DNA of 64,000 bases from Brevibacillus laterosporus (GTDB taxonomy: Bacteria; Bacillota; Bacilli; Brevibacillales; Brevibacillaceae). The stretch covers positions 3,528,001 to 3,592,000 of the forward strand of contig CP033464.1 of the NCBI GenBank assembly GCA_007833815.1. Direction: 5' to 3'. The notes under the pieces were generated by a model that saw nothing but the letters and a program-made list of their open reading frames with translations, was not told the origin of the DNA and did not search any database. Both the position numbers and the translations under genes were made by a program. Each line of letters opens with the position of its first letter. Position 1 is the stretch's first letter. This document shows, piece by piece, positions 9,709-17,629 of the stretch.

Positions 9709-10035
9709 ATGAATAAAGAGATTCTTAAAGGGAGCATTGATCTGCTCATACTTTCCTTGATTTCACAGAAAGAGTATTACGGTTATGAACTAGGAAAGAA
9801 GATCAGAGAGAAAAGTGATGAAGTATATGAAATTGGGGAAGGTACCCTATACCCAGCTTTAAAACGGCTGGAAGCTCATAAAGCGATTGAATCCTATTGG
9901 GGAGAATCTCAAGAAGGAGCTCGCCGCAAATATTACCGGATTACAAATGAGGGGCGGAAGCTACTAGAGGAGAAGATGAAGGACTGGAACGAAATTCATC
10001 GCCTCGTTACGCTTTGTTATGAAGGAGGAGAGTAA
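9709..10035 (+). CDS. PadR-family transcriptional regulator
   Basis: A 108-residue winged-helix repressor. Visible PadR features are the N-terminal GSIDLLILSLISQKEYYGYELGKKI helix region (quoted in part: DLLILSLI, YYGYEL), the wing with GTLYPALKRLE, and the GARRKYYRIT segment before the dimerisation helix. Start ATG 9709 has AAAGGGG eight bases upstream; an ATG ten codons earlier has no ribosome site. The next gene begins four bases after the stop, a classic pairing of PadR with a membrane protein that has a permease-prefix domain. It probably represses this pair, perhaps in response to envelope stress or antibiotics; the ligand is unknown. Confidence 0.9.
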   Translation: MNKEILKGSIDLLILSLISQKEYYGYELGKKIREKSDEVYEIGEGTLYPALKRLEAHKAIESYWGESQEGARRKYYRITNEGRKLLEEKMKDWNEIHRLVTLCYEGGE

Positions 10036-10038
10036 CCG

Positions 10039-10773
10039 ATGACGTTGGAGAAATATGTAGACCAAATCGTCAAAAGGCTCCCTTGTTCTAAAAAAGAAAA
10101 GCGGGATATGAGAGATGAATTACTCGATCATCTCAGGATGTTGGCAGAAGAGTATCGAGAAGAAGGACACGATACTAAACAAGCGGAACAGATGGCCATG
10201 GATCGTTTTGGTAAAGAAGAGCAGATTTCCAAGCATATCTGTGAGGCAATGCCTGTTCTGGATCAATACTGGCGTAGATGGTTCATGGGTGGCTTATGTG
10301 GATACGGTTTTATCCTTATTTATCTATTTTTTCTAAGTCCAGATCGTTGGAGAAGACAAGAATTCATTGTTGCTTGGAAAAAGAGAATGATTGAATATGG
10401 GGTACCACAGTATACGAAGGTATTTCAGAACACAAAACCATTTAGCACCATTAGCGACTACATTGTTCATTACCAGAATTATTCTGCTACGACCATCTTT
10501 CTTAACTTATTTGGAAATATCCTGGTATTTATACCATTGGGATTTTTACTACCAATCCTATTTACTCGCTTTGCTAGTGTCAACCGCGTGTTCCTATTTT
10601 CTTTTATGACAAGCTTATTAGTTGAAATCTTTCAATATTTATTTATGCTTGGCAGTTTTGACGTGGATGATATCTTGTTAAATAGCATCGGTGCTTTATG
10701 TGGATTTGGATGTTACCGCTTGAGCTTGTTTTTGGTTTATCGGTATCGCAATAGATTGTTTGATGATCAATAA
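10039..10773 (+). CDS. Permease-prefix / VanZ-like membrane protein
   Basis: A 244-residue protein joining two parts. Residues 1-75 resemble the cytoplasmic permease-prefix domain often paired with PadR (EKYVDQIVKRLPCSKKEKRD, DELLDHL, AMDRFG). The remainder is a membrane domain with about four helices and VanZ-like motifs (NLFGNILVFIPLGFLLP, EIFQYLF, DVDDILLNSIGALCGF). VanZ-like proteins confer low-level teicoplanin resistance in some systems, but most chromosomal ones have no known role. It is translated right behind padR and followed 28 bases later by a lipoprotein gene. The fusion of prefix and VanZ domains is less usual than a prefix with an ABC permease. Confidence 0.75.
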   Translation: MTLEKYVDQIVKRLPCSKKEKRDMRDELLDHLRMLAEEYREEGHDTKQAEQMAMDRFGKEEQISKHICEAMPVLDQYWRRWFMGGLCGYGFILIYLFFLSPDRWRRQEFIVAWKKRMIEYGVPQYTKVFQNTKPFSTISDYIVHYQNYSATTIFLNLFGNILVFIPLGFLLPILFTRFASVNRVFLFSFMTSLLVEIFQYLFMLGSFDVDDILLNSIGALCGFGCYRLSLFLVYRYRNRLFDDQ

Positions 10774-10801
10774 CAATAGAAAAGATTCGGAGTGTATTGG
10801 T

Positions 10802-13111
10802 ATGAAAAAACAAACCTATCTCATGTTCCCGCTCTTTGCATCCTTACTAGTAACGGGTTGTGGACCAGTCGCAAGTGGAAATGTGAGTGGAACAACCCCG
10901 CAAAGCATTCAGGCCATAGCAGCCTACAAATCATTTTCATTTGATGTTGATCCAGAAACATTTGAAGTATGGGTAATCAAGGATGGAGTGAAGGAACGGG
11001 TATCTGAGCCGATAGCTAAGCAGAAAGTAACTGACCTTACGAAAACAGCAGATGCAGTCTCATGGACGTATCCAGATCAGCATGTAAAGGTTGAGCTTAC
11101 AAAAGGAAAGACCGATCTACATGTTACAATCATTTCTACAGCTCAGGATGCAAATCACTTTACATGGCCTACCGTTCAAGCTGATAGCTACATGGTACCG
11201 ATCGGAGAAGGGAAGTACATTCCTAGTAAAGACAACAATTGGAAAAGCTTCCTAAAGGAAAAAGAATTGAGCTTTACACAGGACTTCTCCATGAGATTCT
11301 TTGCATCAAATAAACAAAAGTACACGATTATGTATGTGGCAGATCACATGTTTAATAGCGACATCAGCTTCATGGTAGAGCCACAGATTCGTTTTTCCTT
11401 TACACACTCATTCCCACGCATTCATTCAAAGAAAGAATATGGCTTCCGAATTTTCGTCACGGACAATGATCCGGTTAGTATAGCGAGTATTTACAAAAAG
11501 CAAATCAGCGACGAGGGCGGTAATGTCACTCTAGCTGAAAAAGCAAAAAGTAATTCTAACATCGAAAAATTATACGGGGCACCACATATATATTTATGGG
11601 ACAAATCATTTATCAGCGATAGTAATATTAAGTGGCCACAGCTGAAAAATACAATGAAAGCTGATACATTTGCTTGGATTAAAAATTTAGCATCAACAAA
11701 GCTTGAAATGGGTAAGGAAGCTGTTGCAGAACTGGAAAAAGTACGTAATCAAGATTATGCAGATAAATATCAAAAACGTGTCATTACTCAGATGTTTAAT
11801 GAGCTATTGAAGCTACGAGAGTTTTACAATCCGACTGTATTTAAAACACTGAATGACCCAGCGAAAGCATTCGTTGCAAAGGGAGTAAATCAGTTAAAAG
11901 AGCGGGACCTTTATGAATTGAACAAGCAATTACTAAAAAGTGTATTAGGACAAGCCGCAGATGAGGTAAACAAGTGGGCAGTTGACAAGAATAGTGATCT
12001 CCTCGCTGATATGCATAAAGCGGGCATACAAAAAGCGTGGATCGGTTTACCAGATTGGTCAAGCGCCTACATAAATCCTGACATGGTAAAAGAAGCAAAC
12101 GAGTTGGGCTATTTGATTGGTCCATATGATTCCTATCACTCGATTCATGAGAAGGAAGACAAAGAGTGGCGCACGGCTTATTTCGCGGATAATCAAAATC
12201 TATATAACAACGCTACGATTACCAATCAGAATGGTAAGAAAATTGGTGGATTTCTACAACGTGGTCGTAAGCTGAATCCAACTTTATCCCTACCAAGTGT
12301 TGAGCAGCGTTTAAAAGAGATTATGAGTAACGAGGTTGTGTTTAATTCTTGGTTTATCGATTGTGATGCGACGGGTGAAATTTTTGATGATTATACACCT
12401 GGACATGAAACAACTCAAGAGCAGGATGTTAAGGCTAGAATGGATCGTATGGCGTACATTCGTGATCAGCACAAGATGGTTATTGGCTCAGAAGGAGGCA
12501 ATGACCTCGCAAGTAAAACAATTGCTTATGCTCACGGAATTGAGACTCCTGTCATTGCATGGGGAGATAAGGACATGAATGACAAAACGAGCAAGTATTA
12601 CATTGGGGCTTATTATTCTCCTGATGGTGGAGTGGCACCGCGACAAGGAAAAGCTGTTCCGATAAAGGAATTATATAAGCATATCTATCTCGACCCAGCT
12701 TATACGTTGCCTTTCTATAAACTAGTGTACAATAATTCAGTGATTACCACTCATCATTGGGAATGGGGTAGCCTCAAGGTACAAGACGAGGCACATAATC
12801 GCATGATGTACGAAATCTTGTACAATGTACCGCCTCTGTATCATCTAGATAAGAACAAGTGGGCAGAAGACAAAGCAGTTATCACCAAGCATCTGGCTGT
12901 ATGGACGCCTTTCCATGAAAAGGCGGTCACACGCGAAATGACGGACTATAAGATTTTGTCCCAAGATCGCCAAGTACAAATGACAGCATATGGAGATGAT
13001 CTGAAGGTTATTGCTAACTTCTCAAAGCAAGATTTCACATATGAAGGAAAATTCGTAAAAGCTAGTTCTCTGATTATCTTAGATGCAGATAAGGAGATTG
13101 TGTATCAGTAG
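10802..13111 (+). CDS. Lipoprotein glycoside hydrolase, GH101-like
   Basis: A 769-residue surface lipoprotein. The start at ATG 10802 has GGAG nine bases upstream and gives a lipoprotein signal with lipobox LVTGC, lipidated at Cys20. The middle and C-terminal parts look like a TIM-barrel glycosidase: KAWIGLPDWSSAYINPDM, WFIDCDATGEIFDDYTPGH (acidic active-site-like cluster near residue 525), GSEGGND, and THHWEWGS. The spacing and motif style recall GH101 endo-alpha-N-acetylgalactosaminidases and related families, but I cannot assign the family firmly. Together with the upstream collagenase it could help degrade host glycoproteins. It may be co-transcribed with padR and the VanZ-like gene. Substrate is unknown. 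Confidence 0.6.
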   Translation: MKKQTYLMFPLFASLLVTGCGPVASGNVSGTTPQSIQAIAAYKSFSFDVDPETFEVWVIKDGVKERVSEPIAKQKVTDLTKTADAVSWTYPDQHVKVELTKGKTDLHVTIISTAQDANHFTWPTVQADSYMVPIGEGKYIPSKDNNWKSFLKEKELSFTQDFSMRFFASNKQKYTIMYVADHMFNSDISFMVEPQIRFSFTHSFPRIHSKKEYGFRIFVTDNDPVSIASIYKKQISDEGGNVTLAEKAKSNSNIEKLYGAPHIYLWDKSFISDSNIKWPQLKNTMKADTFAWIKNLASTKLEMGKEAVAELEKVRNQDYADKYQKRVITQMFNELLKLREFYNPTVFKTLNDPAKAFVAKGVNQLKERDLYELNKQLLKSVLGQAADEVNKWAVDKNSDLLADMHKAGIQKAWIGLPDWSSAYINPDMVKEANELGYLIGPYDSYHSIHEKEDKEWRTAYFADNQNLYNNATITNQNGKKIGGFLQRGRKLNPTLSLPSVEQRLKEIMSNEVVFNSWFIDCDATGEIFDDYTPGHETTQEQDVKARMDRMAYIRDQHKMVIGSEGGNDLASKTIAYAHGIETPVIAWGDKDMNDKTSKYYIGAYYSPDGGVAPRQGKAVPIKELYKHIYLDPAYTLPFYKLVYNNSVITTHHWEWGSLKVQDEAHNRMMYEILYNVPPLYHLDKNKWAEDKAVITKHLAVWTPFHEKAVTREMTDYKILSQDRQVQMTAYGDDLKVIANFSKQDFTYEGKFVKASSLIILDADKEIVYQ

Positions 13112-13236
13112 ATGAAAATGTAAGCAAATATGTAAATTAATCCTCTATTTGAACACAAAGCGTTATAATAAGAAAAGAGAGAGCGGATATGTACCCACTA
13201 TCTCATTTAGCTATTATTCGTGAGGTGACTACATCC

Positions 13237-13722
13237 ATGTTTCAAGCAGAGGGATATACAGGCAATAAACAGGAAAATTACGAGCTTCTGTTAAAACAAC
13301 TAGATGCGCTATTAGATGGAGAGCCTAATGTGCTTGCTAATCTATGTAATGCAGCTGCTCTATTAAATCAGTTCCTTACAGAGGTAAATTGGGTAGGCTT
13401 CTATCTATATGACAAGGAACAATCGGTATTAACCCTTGGTCCATTCCAAGGTCTGCCGGCTTGCACACGTATTCCAACAGGTAAAGGTGTATGTGGAACA
13501 GCAGTATCTGAGCGACGTACGATGAGAGTGGCAGATGTACAGGCATTCCCTGGACATATCGCCTGCGATGCAGCATCTCGCTCTGAAGTAGTCATTCCGA
13601 TCATCAAAGGGGAAGAAATTTATGGTGTACTAGATATAGATAGCCCGATTACCGATCGTTTTGACGAGGTAGATGAGAAGTATTTAGAAGAGTTTGTAGT
13701 ACGTGTAACAAAGTATCTATAA
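13237..13722 (+). CDS. msrC: Free methionine-(R)-sulfoxide reductase
   Basis: A 161-residue single GAF-domain enzyme that reduces free methionine-R-sulfoxide in the cytoplasm using cysteine chemistry and thioredoxin. The family cysteines are visible in GLPACTRIPTGKGVCGTA and HIACDAASRSEVV. NWVGFYLY and GVLDIDSP are also diagnostic. I chose ATG 13237 because GAGGTGA lies eight bases before it and the resulting length is normal for the family. A longer reading from ATG 13189 adds 16 residues without a good ribosome site. It has its own terminator and seems monocistronic. Confidence 0.92.
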   Translation: MFQAEGYTGNKQENYELLLKQLDALLDGEPNVLANLCNAAALLNQFLTEVNWVGFYLYDKEQSVLTLGPFQGLPACTRIPTGKGVCGTAVSERRTMRVADVQAFPGHIACDAASRSEVVIPIIKGEEIYGVLDIDSPITDRFDEVDEKYLEEFVVRVTKYL

Positions 13723-13756
13723 GTATGGAACAAATAAAAGAATAGAATTAACTTGC

Positions 13757-13800
13757 AACCAGGCGTAACCACGAATAGAAGGTCGCCTGGTTTGTTTATT
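13757..13800 (+). terminator. Rho-independent terminator
   Basis: AACCAGGCG (13757-13765) pairs with CGCCTGGTT (13784-13792), then TGTTTATT. It ends the methionine sulfoxide reductase transcript. Confidence 0.75.
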
Positions 13801-13844
13801 AGAATGAAATAGTAATAGATCGTGTATATAAGTAAGCTCGATTC

Positions 13845-13873
13845 TTGACAATACCCTTACTCTTATATATATT
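13845..13873 (+). promoter_or_regulatory. SigA-type promoter for marR
   Basis: TTGACA (13845-13850) and TATATT (13868-13873) are spaced by 17 bases, a near-consensus vegetative promoter 47 bases before the MarR start. Confidence 0.75.
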
Positions 13874-13919
13874 TTAATCAGTGAAATTTATATGTAGTAA
13901 AATAAGGTGGTAAGTTACT

Positions 13920-14339
13920 TTGGGAGATAAGCATTCCGTTGATCAAGATATTCATTCCATCATGATAGAAATGAGTCGCGTGCAACTAAAATCAAAAACT
14001 TTTGTTGATTCAATTACAAAAGATGATACTTTATCACAAAATCATGTCATGTTGCTGATCGATTTGAAACTATCCAATAGTATGAGAATCACCGAAATAT
14101 CCGAAAGATTTCTCATTACAGCAGGTGCAGCTACATCCATGTGTGACAAATTAGAAGAACAGGAATTAGTTTGTAGGATTCGTACGAAAGAGGATCGTAG
14201 AGTGGTTTTGGTTGTTCTTACAGAAAAAGGTGAAGAGAAAATAAATCATATATTTAAAGGCTTTTCCAAGGACAAATTACGTGAAATTGCAAATGTATTT
14301 AAGCAAGTGAGCGAATTATTGTCAACAATTATTGACTAA
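13920..14339 (+). CDS. MarR-family transcriptional regulator
   Basis: A 139-residue winged-helix regulator starting with TTG at 13920, with AAGGTGG about 11 bases upstream. The recognition region reads ITEISERFLITAGAATSMCD and the wing RIRTKEDRRVVLVVLTEKG, the usual MarR layout. The family normally binds small phenolic or oxidising ligands as a dimer; the ligand here is unknown. It stands alone between a strong promoter and a terminator, with a small membrane-protein gene 280 bases downstream that could be a target. Confidence 0.88.
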   Translation: MGDKHSVDQDIHSIMIEMSRVQLKSKTFVDSITKDDTLSQNHVMLLIDLKLSNSMRITEISERFLITAGAATSMCDKLEEQELVCRIRTKEDRRVVLVVLTEKGEEKINHIFKGFSKDKLREIANVFKQVSELLSTIID

Positions 14340-14367
14340 ATGTAATGATAATTAGAATGCATGTAAA

Positions 14368-14404
14368 ATGAGCTATTCCTCTTGATGGAGTAGCTCATTT
14401 TTAT
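14368..14404 (+). terminator. Rho-independent terminator
   Basis: ATGAGCTATTCC (14368-14379) pairs with GGAGTAGCTCAT (14387-14398), 12 pairs with one wobble, followed by TTTTATTA. It ends marR. Confidence 0.8.
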
Positions 14405-14616
14405 TATCTTTTTTATTTTGTTGACAAAAAAATATAAATATATTAAATTGTAATCGTGAATTATTTTAGTTATTAAAATATACATAAACTAAAATTTTTA
14501 TCGGATGAAGGGTAATAAACTTAATCAAAAATACGGAGCATAGTAAGAACTAGTTCATTTAAGAGATGGTCAAGACGAGACTTATTATGCCCAATGTAGA
14601 AGATAGGGGAAAATAT

Positions 14617-14910
14617 ATGATGCAAAATAAGTACATTCAGTTTATTTGCAGAGGGGCTGTCGGTTTGTTTGCGATGCCTGTGCTTAGTGTATTCTCGATC
14701 GGGATGTGTATATGCTCCTTTATCTCCGTGATAGGCGGGGTGCTATACATATTGGGTATTGATATTAAGATGAGCATTTGGGGATTTGGGCAAGTTCCAC
14801 AGCTTTCTAGTTTCCTCATTTCAGTAATGTTTGGCGGGTTATTGTTACTGATATCCTTTGTTAGTTGGAGATTGCTAAAAGTATCTTATCAGTATGTTAA
14901 GAGGGGTTGA
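14617..14910 (+). CDS. Small two-helix membrane protein, unknown
   Basis: A 97-residue protein starting at ATG 14617, seven bases after AGGGGA. Two long hydrophobic stretches (about residues 12-45 and 60-85) predict two membrane helices with a short basic C-terminal tail (KVSYQYVKRG). I do not recognise the family. A possible promoter, TTGACA (14421-14426) and TAAATT (14444-14449), lies upstream. Nothing here shows a function. A longer reading from ATG 14566 adds a charged N-terminus without a ribosome site. Confidence 0.6.
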   Translation: MMQNKYIQFICRGAVGLFAMPVLSVFSIGMCICSFISVIGGVLYILGIDIKMSIWGFGQVPQLSSFLISVMFGGLLLLISFVSWRLLKVSYQYVKRG

Positions 14911-15093
14911 AAAATATTGAATTTTTCGTGTCTTCAAAAGGACATAAAAGGGTATAATTACTATCACAGTATCTACGTAATGATTTTGCTAAAATTGAAA
15001 ATTACATACTAGAATTCGAGTTGATTGTTACTATCTTTTTTAGATTTTCATCGCTTATTTACGAATCTATACATTTGAGGAGGACATGAGAAG

Positions 15094-15162
15094 GTGATCG
15101 TACAGTTAGGAACATTTATTACAGAAGAAGATTTACTTGAAGAGGATGAGGATGAAGATTAA
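15094..15162 (+). CDS. 22-residue acidic peptide gene (candidate)
   Basis: A GTG-started frame of 22 codons encodes a peptide with a hydrophobic N-terminal half (MIVQLGTFIT) and a strongly acidic tail (EEDLLEEDEDED). A GAGGAGG ribosome site lies ten bases upstream, and a TATAAT (14953-14958) could drive it. It is followed 10 bases after the stop by the hairpin AGGAACC-TGTAG-GGTTCCT. The strong ribosome site and defined 3' hairpin argue for a real small gene, but it could be a leader peptide of a regulatory RNA. I do not recognise it. Confidence 0.45.
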   Translation: MIVQLGTFITEEDLLEEDEDED

Positions 15163-15172
15163 ATAATAGTAT

Positions 15173-15191
15173 AGGAACCTGTAGGGTTCCT
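15173..15191 (+). terminator. Hairpin after the 22-codon gene
   Basis: AGGAACC and GGTTCCT pair around TGTAG. The same 19 bases recur at 18873-18891 after gltS, where a T tract follows. Here no T tract follows, so termination is less certain. Confidence 0.5.
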
Positions 15192-15310
15192 CAGGCTGTG
15201 GAGAAACCCCCACTTATTTTTTGTAATTTGAACATTTTTTTAACCTTCTAGAATCGCTTCTAAGAGAAAAGACTTCTTTTTTTCAAAAGGGAACTTTCTC
15301 GTCAATCTGT

Positions 15311-15337
15311 ATCCTTGTTCAAACAAGGATTTTTTTG
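15311..15337 (+). terminator. Rho-independent terminator
   Basis: ATCCTTGTT (15311-15319) pairs with AACAAGGAT (15322-15330) and is followed by TTTTTT. No gene of its own is obvious just upstream; it may be the real end of the small-peptide transcript. Confidence 0.75.
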
Positions 15338-15375
15338 TTGTATTTGTCTATGCAGGGGAAGGCAGGAGGTCTTAG

Positions 15376-15600
15376 TTGATAACTTGGATGTATCGATTCC
15401 TGCGAGAGAGGGCTAAATGGCGATTGCCCTCCTTCCAGTTAACGGGGGAGGACTTTAATGCATTAAGCGTTCTTATCAAAGATACCCAAGTGCTTTTCAA
15501 AGAGTCTTGCAATACGTGTGAAAAATACACCTTATGTTCTTGTGCTAGATCGTCAAACTTCAAAAGAACTTTCCGCTTAAACGCGGTCGCTCCTTGGTGA
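15376..15600 (+). CDS. Uncertain 74-residue frame with Cys cluster
   Basis: A TTG-started frame six bases after AGGAGGT encodes 74 residues with a Cys cluster (CNTCEKYTLCSC). I do not recognise it. On the opposite strand a 90-residue frame (15372-15644) overlaps the stop of the LysR gene and covers the same DNA, so only one, or neither, is likely to be real. The ribosome site favours the plus strand. Confidence 0.25.
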   Translation: MITWMYRFLRERAKWRLPSFQLTGEDFNALSVLIKDTQVLFKESCNTCEKYTLCSCARSSNFKRTFRLNAVAPW

Positions 15601-15640
15601 GTAGACTTAAATTGAGGTTTTTTATGTTGTCGTTCGCTTG

Positions 15641-16525
15641 TCAAGCAAAGTTCCGTCGAATATCTTCCAAAAAGGTTTGGACCGCGGGAGCCAAATAACG
15701 ATTTTTCATAAACGTTAAATAAACGGTCCTTTCCAATGCTGATGAATCAATTGTTTTCTGGACAATGGATGCATCCATTGGTACAGATAAATAATTTTCG
15801 GGGATAATCGTAATTCCTAGATTTTCTCTTACTAATGTCAAAGCTGTTTCAAAACGTTCAATTTCAAATTTTATTTTCGGAGTCATTTGTTCAAGTGTAA
15901 AGGCTGTTAAAATATCTTCTCTCGTTTGAAATCCTTCCGTACTAATTATGAAAGGTTCTCTTTCTAACTCTTTTAAAAGAATGGATTCCTTCTTCTGGGC
16001 CAGAGGGTGATCCCTGTGCAGCACAAGTACTAATCTTTCATCGTATAAAGGGAATGATTCGATATCCGCTTCGTCTATATACTGATTTGTAATGAGTAAA
16101 TGTGTATCATACTTCCTCAATGATTCCTTCACAGCTTTTCCACTCAGCACTTCAATTAGCTTGATGTTAATGGAAGGAAAACGATCTTGATACTCACGGA
16201 TCACTTTTGGAATCCAATGCTTCACTGACTCAATGATGCCAATAATGAGGTCCCCACTGCCGGTCAGCTTTACTTCTTCCATCTCTTTTTTCAACATGTT
16301 CATTTGGGAAAGGAGGAGAATCGATTTTTTATATAAAATTTTACCAGCGTCAGTCAGTTCCATTTTTCTCGTATTTCTATCAAGCAGTGGTGATCCGACC
16401 TCTTGCTCCAAATTTTTAATAGCGTTGCTTAAAGAAGGCTGTGATATATGCAGTTTTTGTGCGGCTTTGGAGTAGCTCAACTGATTGGAAATCGTCACAA
16501 AATAATGCAATTGTTTTATGTCCAA
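15641..16525 (-). CDS. LysR-family transcriptional regulator
   Basis: A 294-residue LysR regulator. Residues 1-60 form the winged helix (MDIKQLHYFVTISNQLSYSK, LHISQPSLSNAIKNLEQEVG), followed by a linker helix and a periplasmic-binding-like effector domain (GDLIIGIIESVKHWIPKVI, NLGITIIPENYL). It is transcribed divergently from hutG and gltS with about 125 bases between starts, the usual position for a regulator of its neighbour. Its inducer is probably a histidine- or glutamate-pathway metabolite; that is inference. Confidence 0.93.
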   Translation of the reverse strand: MDIKQLHYFVTISNQLSYSKAAQKLHISQPSLSNAIKNLEQEVGSPLLDRNTRKMELTDAGKILYKKSILLLSQMNMLKKEMEEVKLTGSGDLIIGIIESVKHWIPKVIREYQDRFPSINIKLIEVLSGKAVKESLRKYDTHLLITNQYIDEADIESFPLYDERLVLVLHRDHPLAQKKESILLKELEREPFIISTEGFQTREDILTAFTLEQMTPKIKFEIERFETALTLVRENLGITIIPENYLSVPMDASIVQKTIDSSALERTVYLTFMKNRYLAPAVQTFLEDIRRNFA

Positions 16526-16651
16526 AAAATCTCCTCCTTATTTATAGCTTTAAACTATTAATTTATTTGAATTATATATTTGAAATAATAAGTTTGTCAT
16601 TATATAATCAAAAACAAATCTACTTCAGAAATTTCAGAAAGGATGAACAAA

Positions 16652-17629
16652 GTGCCAACGAATGTTTCAGCTGATTTATGGACCGGTAGGACTGATCATA
16701 CGGAAAGAAGAAGCAGTTTTCGCTACCATCAAATTGTGGAATTGATTGACTTAGATAGATTGCAGACTTCCAAGGATAACACCTGTGCAATTATCGGGTT
16801 TGAATGTGAAGAAGGAGTTAGGCGCAATCAAGGCCGATTAGGTGCAGCCAAAGCTCCGAATGCTATTAGGCAAGCACTTGCAAGTCTTCCTTGGAAACTG
16901 GAGGAAGGTAAACGTATTATCGACGTAGGGAATATTCTTTGTCAAAACGAAAAACTCGAAGATGCCCAGAAAGAATTGGGTCTGGCAGTTTCTGAAATCT
17001 TTTCAAAATCGGCGACTCCCATTATTTTAGGCGGAGGACATGAAACGCTGTATGGACATTATTTAGGTGTTCGAAAACATATAGGAAAAGATGCTACGCT
17101 TGGAATCATCAATATAGACGCTCATTTCGATTTACGCTCCTATGAAAATCAGCCTTCATCTGGGACGATGTTTAGGCAAATATTAGAAAATGACAAAAAT
17201 AGCCGTTATTTTGTGCTTGGGATCCAGCGTTTCGGTAATACACAGGAATTATTTGATAAAGCGGACGAACTCGGTACCCAGTATATTTATGAAGAAGATA
17301 TAACTGAAGAACGGATGGATGACATCATTTCTGCATTAAACGAATTCATAGAAAAACAAGATCATGTCATGCTCACACTTTGTACAGATGTTTTAAATGC
17401 AGCATTTGCCCCGGGAGTTAGTGCTCCATCTCCTTTTGGATTAACACCAATGGTGGCCCGAACCTTGATTCGCAGAGTTGCAGCTCATAAGAAAACGCTT
17501 TCTTTCGATATTTGTGAAGTGAATCCTGTCTTAGATGAAAACGGAAGAACAGTAAAATTAGGTGCTTATTTGACGAATGAAGCTATCATGAGATTTTTAG
17601 GGGGAAACAACTATGACTTTAGCACTTAA
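16652..17629 (+). CDS. hutG: Formimidoylglutamase (arginase family)
   Basis: A 325-residue ureohydrolase-fold enzyme predicted to hydrolyse N-formimidoyl-L-glutamate to glutamate and formamide in histidine breakdown. Arginase-family metal motifs are visible: GGGHE, NIDAHFDLR, and the DVLNAAFAPGVSAP segment. Where arginases carry Asp-x-Asp before this last segment, the first position reads Cys (LTLCTDV). I do not know whether that is normal for this branch. I start at GTG 16652, eight bases after AAAGG; the ATG at 16643 touches that site. It overlaps gltS by 17 bases. No other hut genes are in the window, so the assignment within the ureohydrolase family rests on GGGHE and context. Confidence 0.8.
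   Translation: MPTNVSADLWTGRTDHTERRSSFRYHQIVELIDLDRLQTSKDNTCAIIGFECEEGVRRNQGRLGAAKAPNAIRQALASLPWKLEEGKRIIDVGNILCQNEKLEDAQKELGLAVSEIFSKSATPIILGGGHETLYGHYLGVRKHIGKDATLGIINIDAHFDLRSYENQPSSGTMFRQILENDKNSRYFVLGIQRFGNTQELFDKADELGTQYIYEEDITEERMDDIISALNEFIEKQDHVMLTLCTDVLNAAFAPGVSAPSPFGLTPMVARTLIRRVAAHKKTLSFDICEVNPVLDENGRTVKLGAYLTNEAIMRFLGGNNYDFST

Noticed and set aside
10760-10801. Longer N-terminus for the lipoprotein glycosidase
   Set aside because: The 14 extra residues overlap the previous gene and would put charged residues before the lipoprotein signal; the ribosome site fits ATG 10802.
15372-15644. 90-residue minus-strand frame coupled to the lysR stop
   Set aside because: It has a TTG start and no recognisable ribosome site of its own, and it overlaps a plus-strand frame with a good one. 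I see no family match for it.
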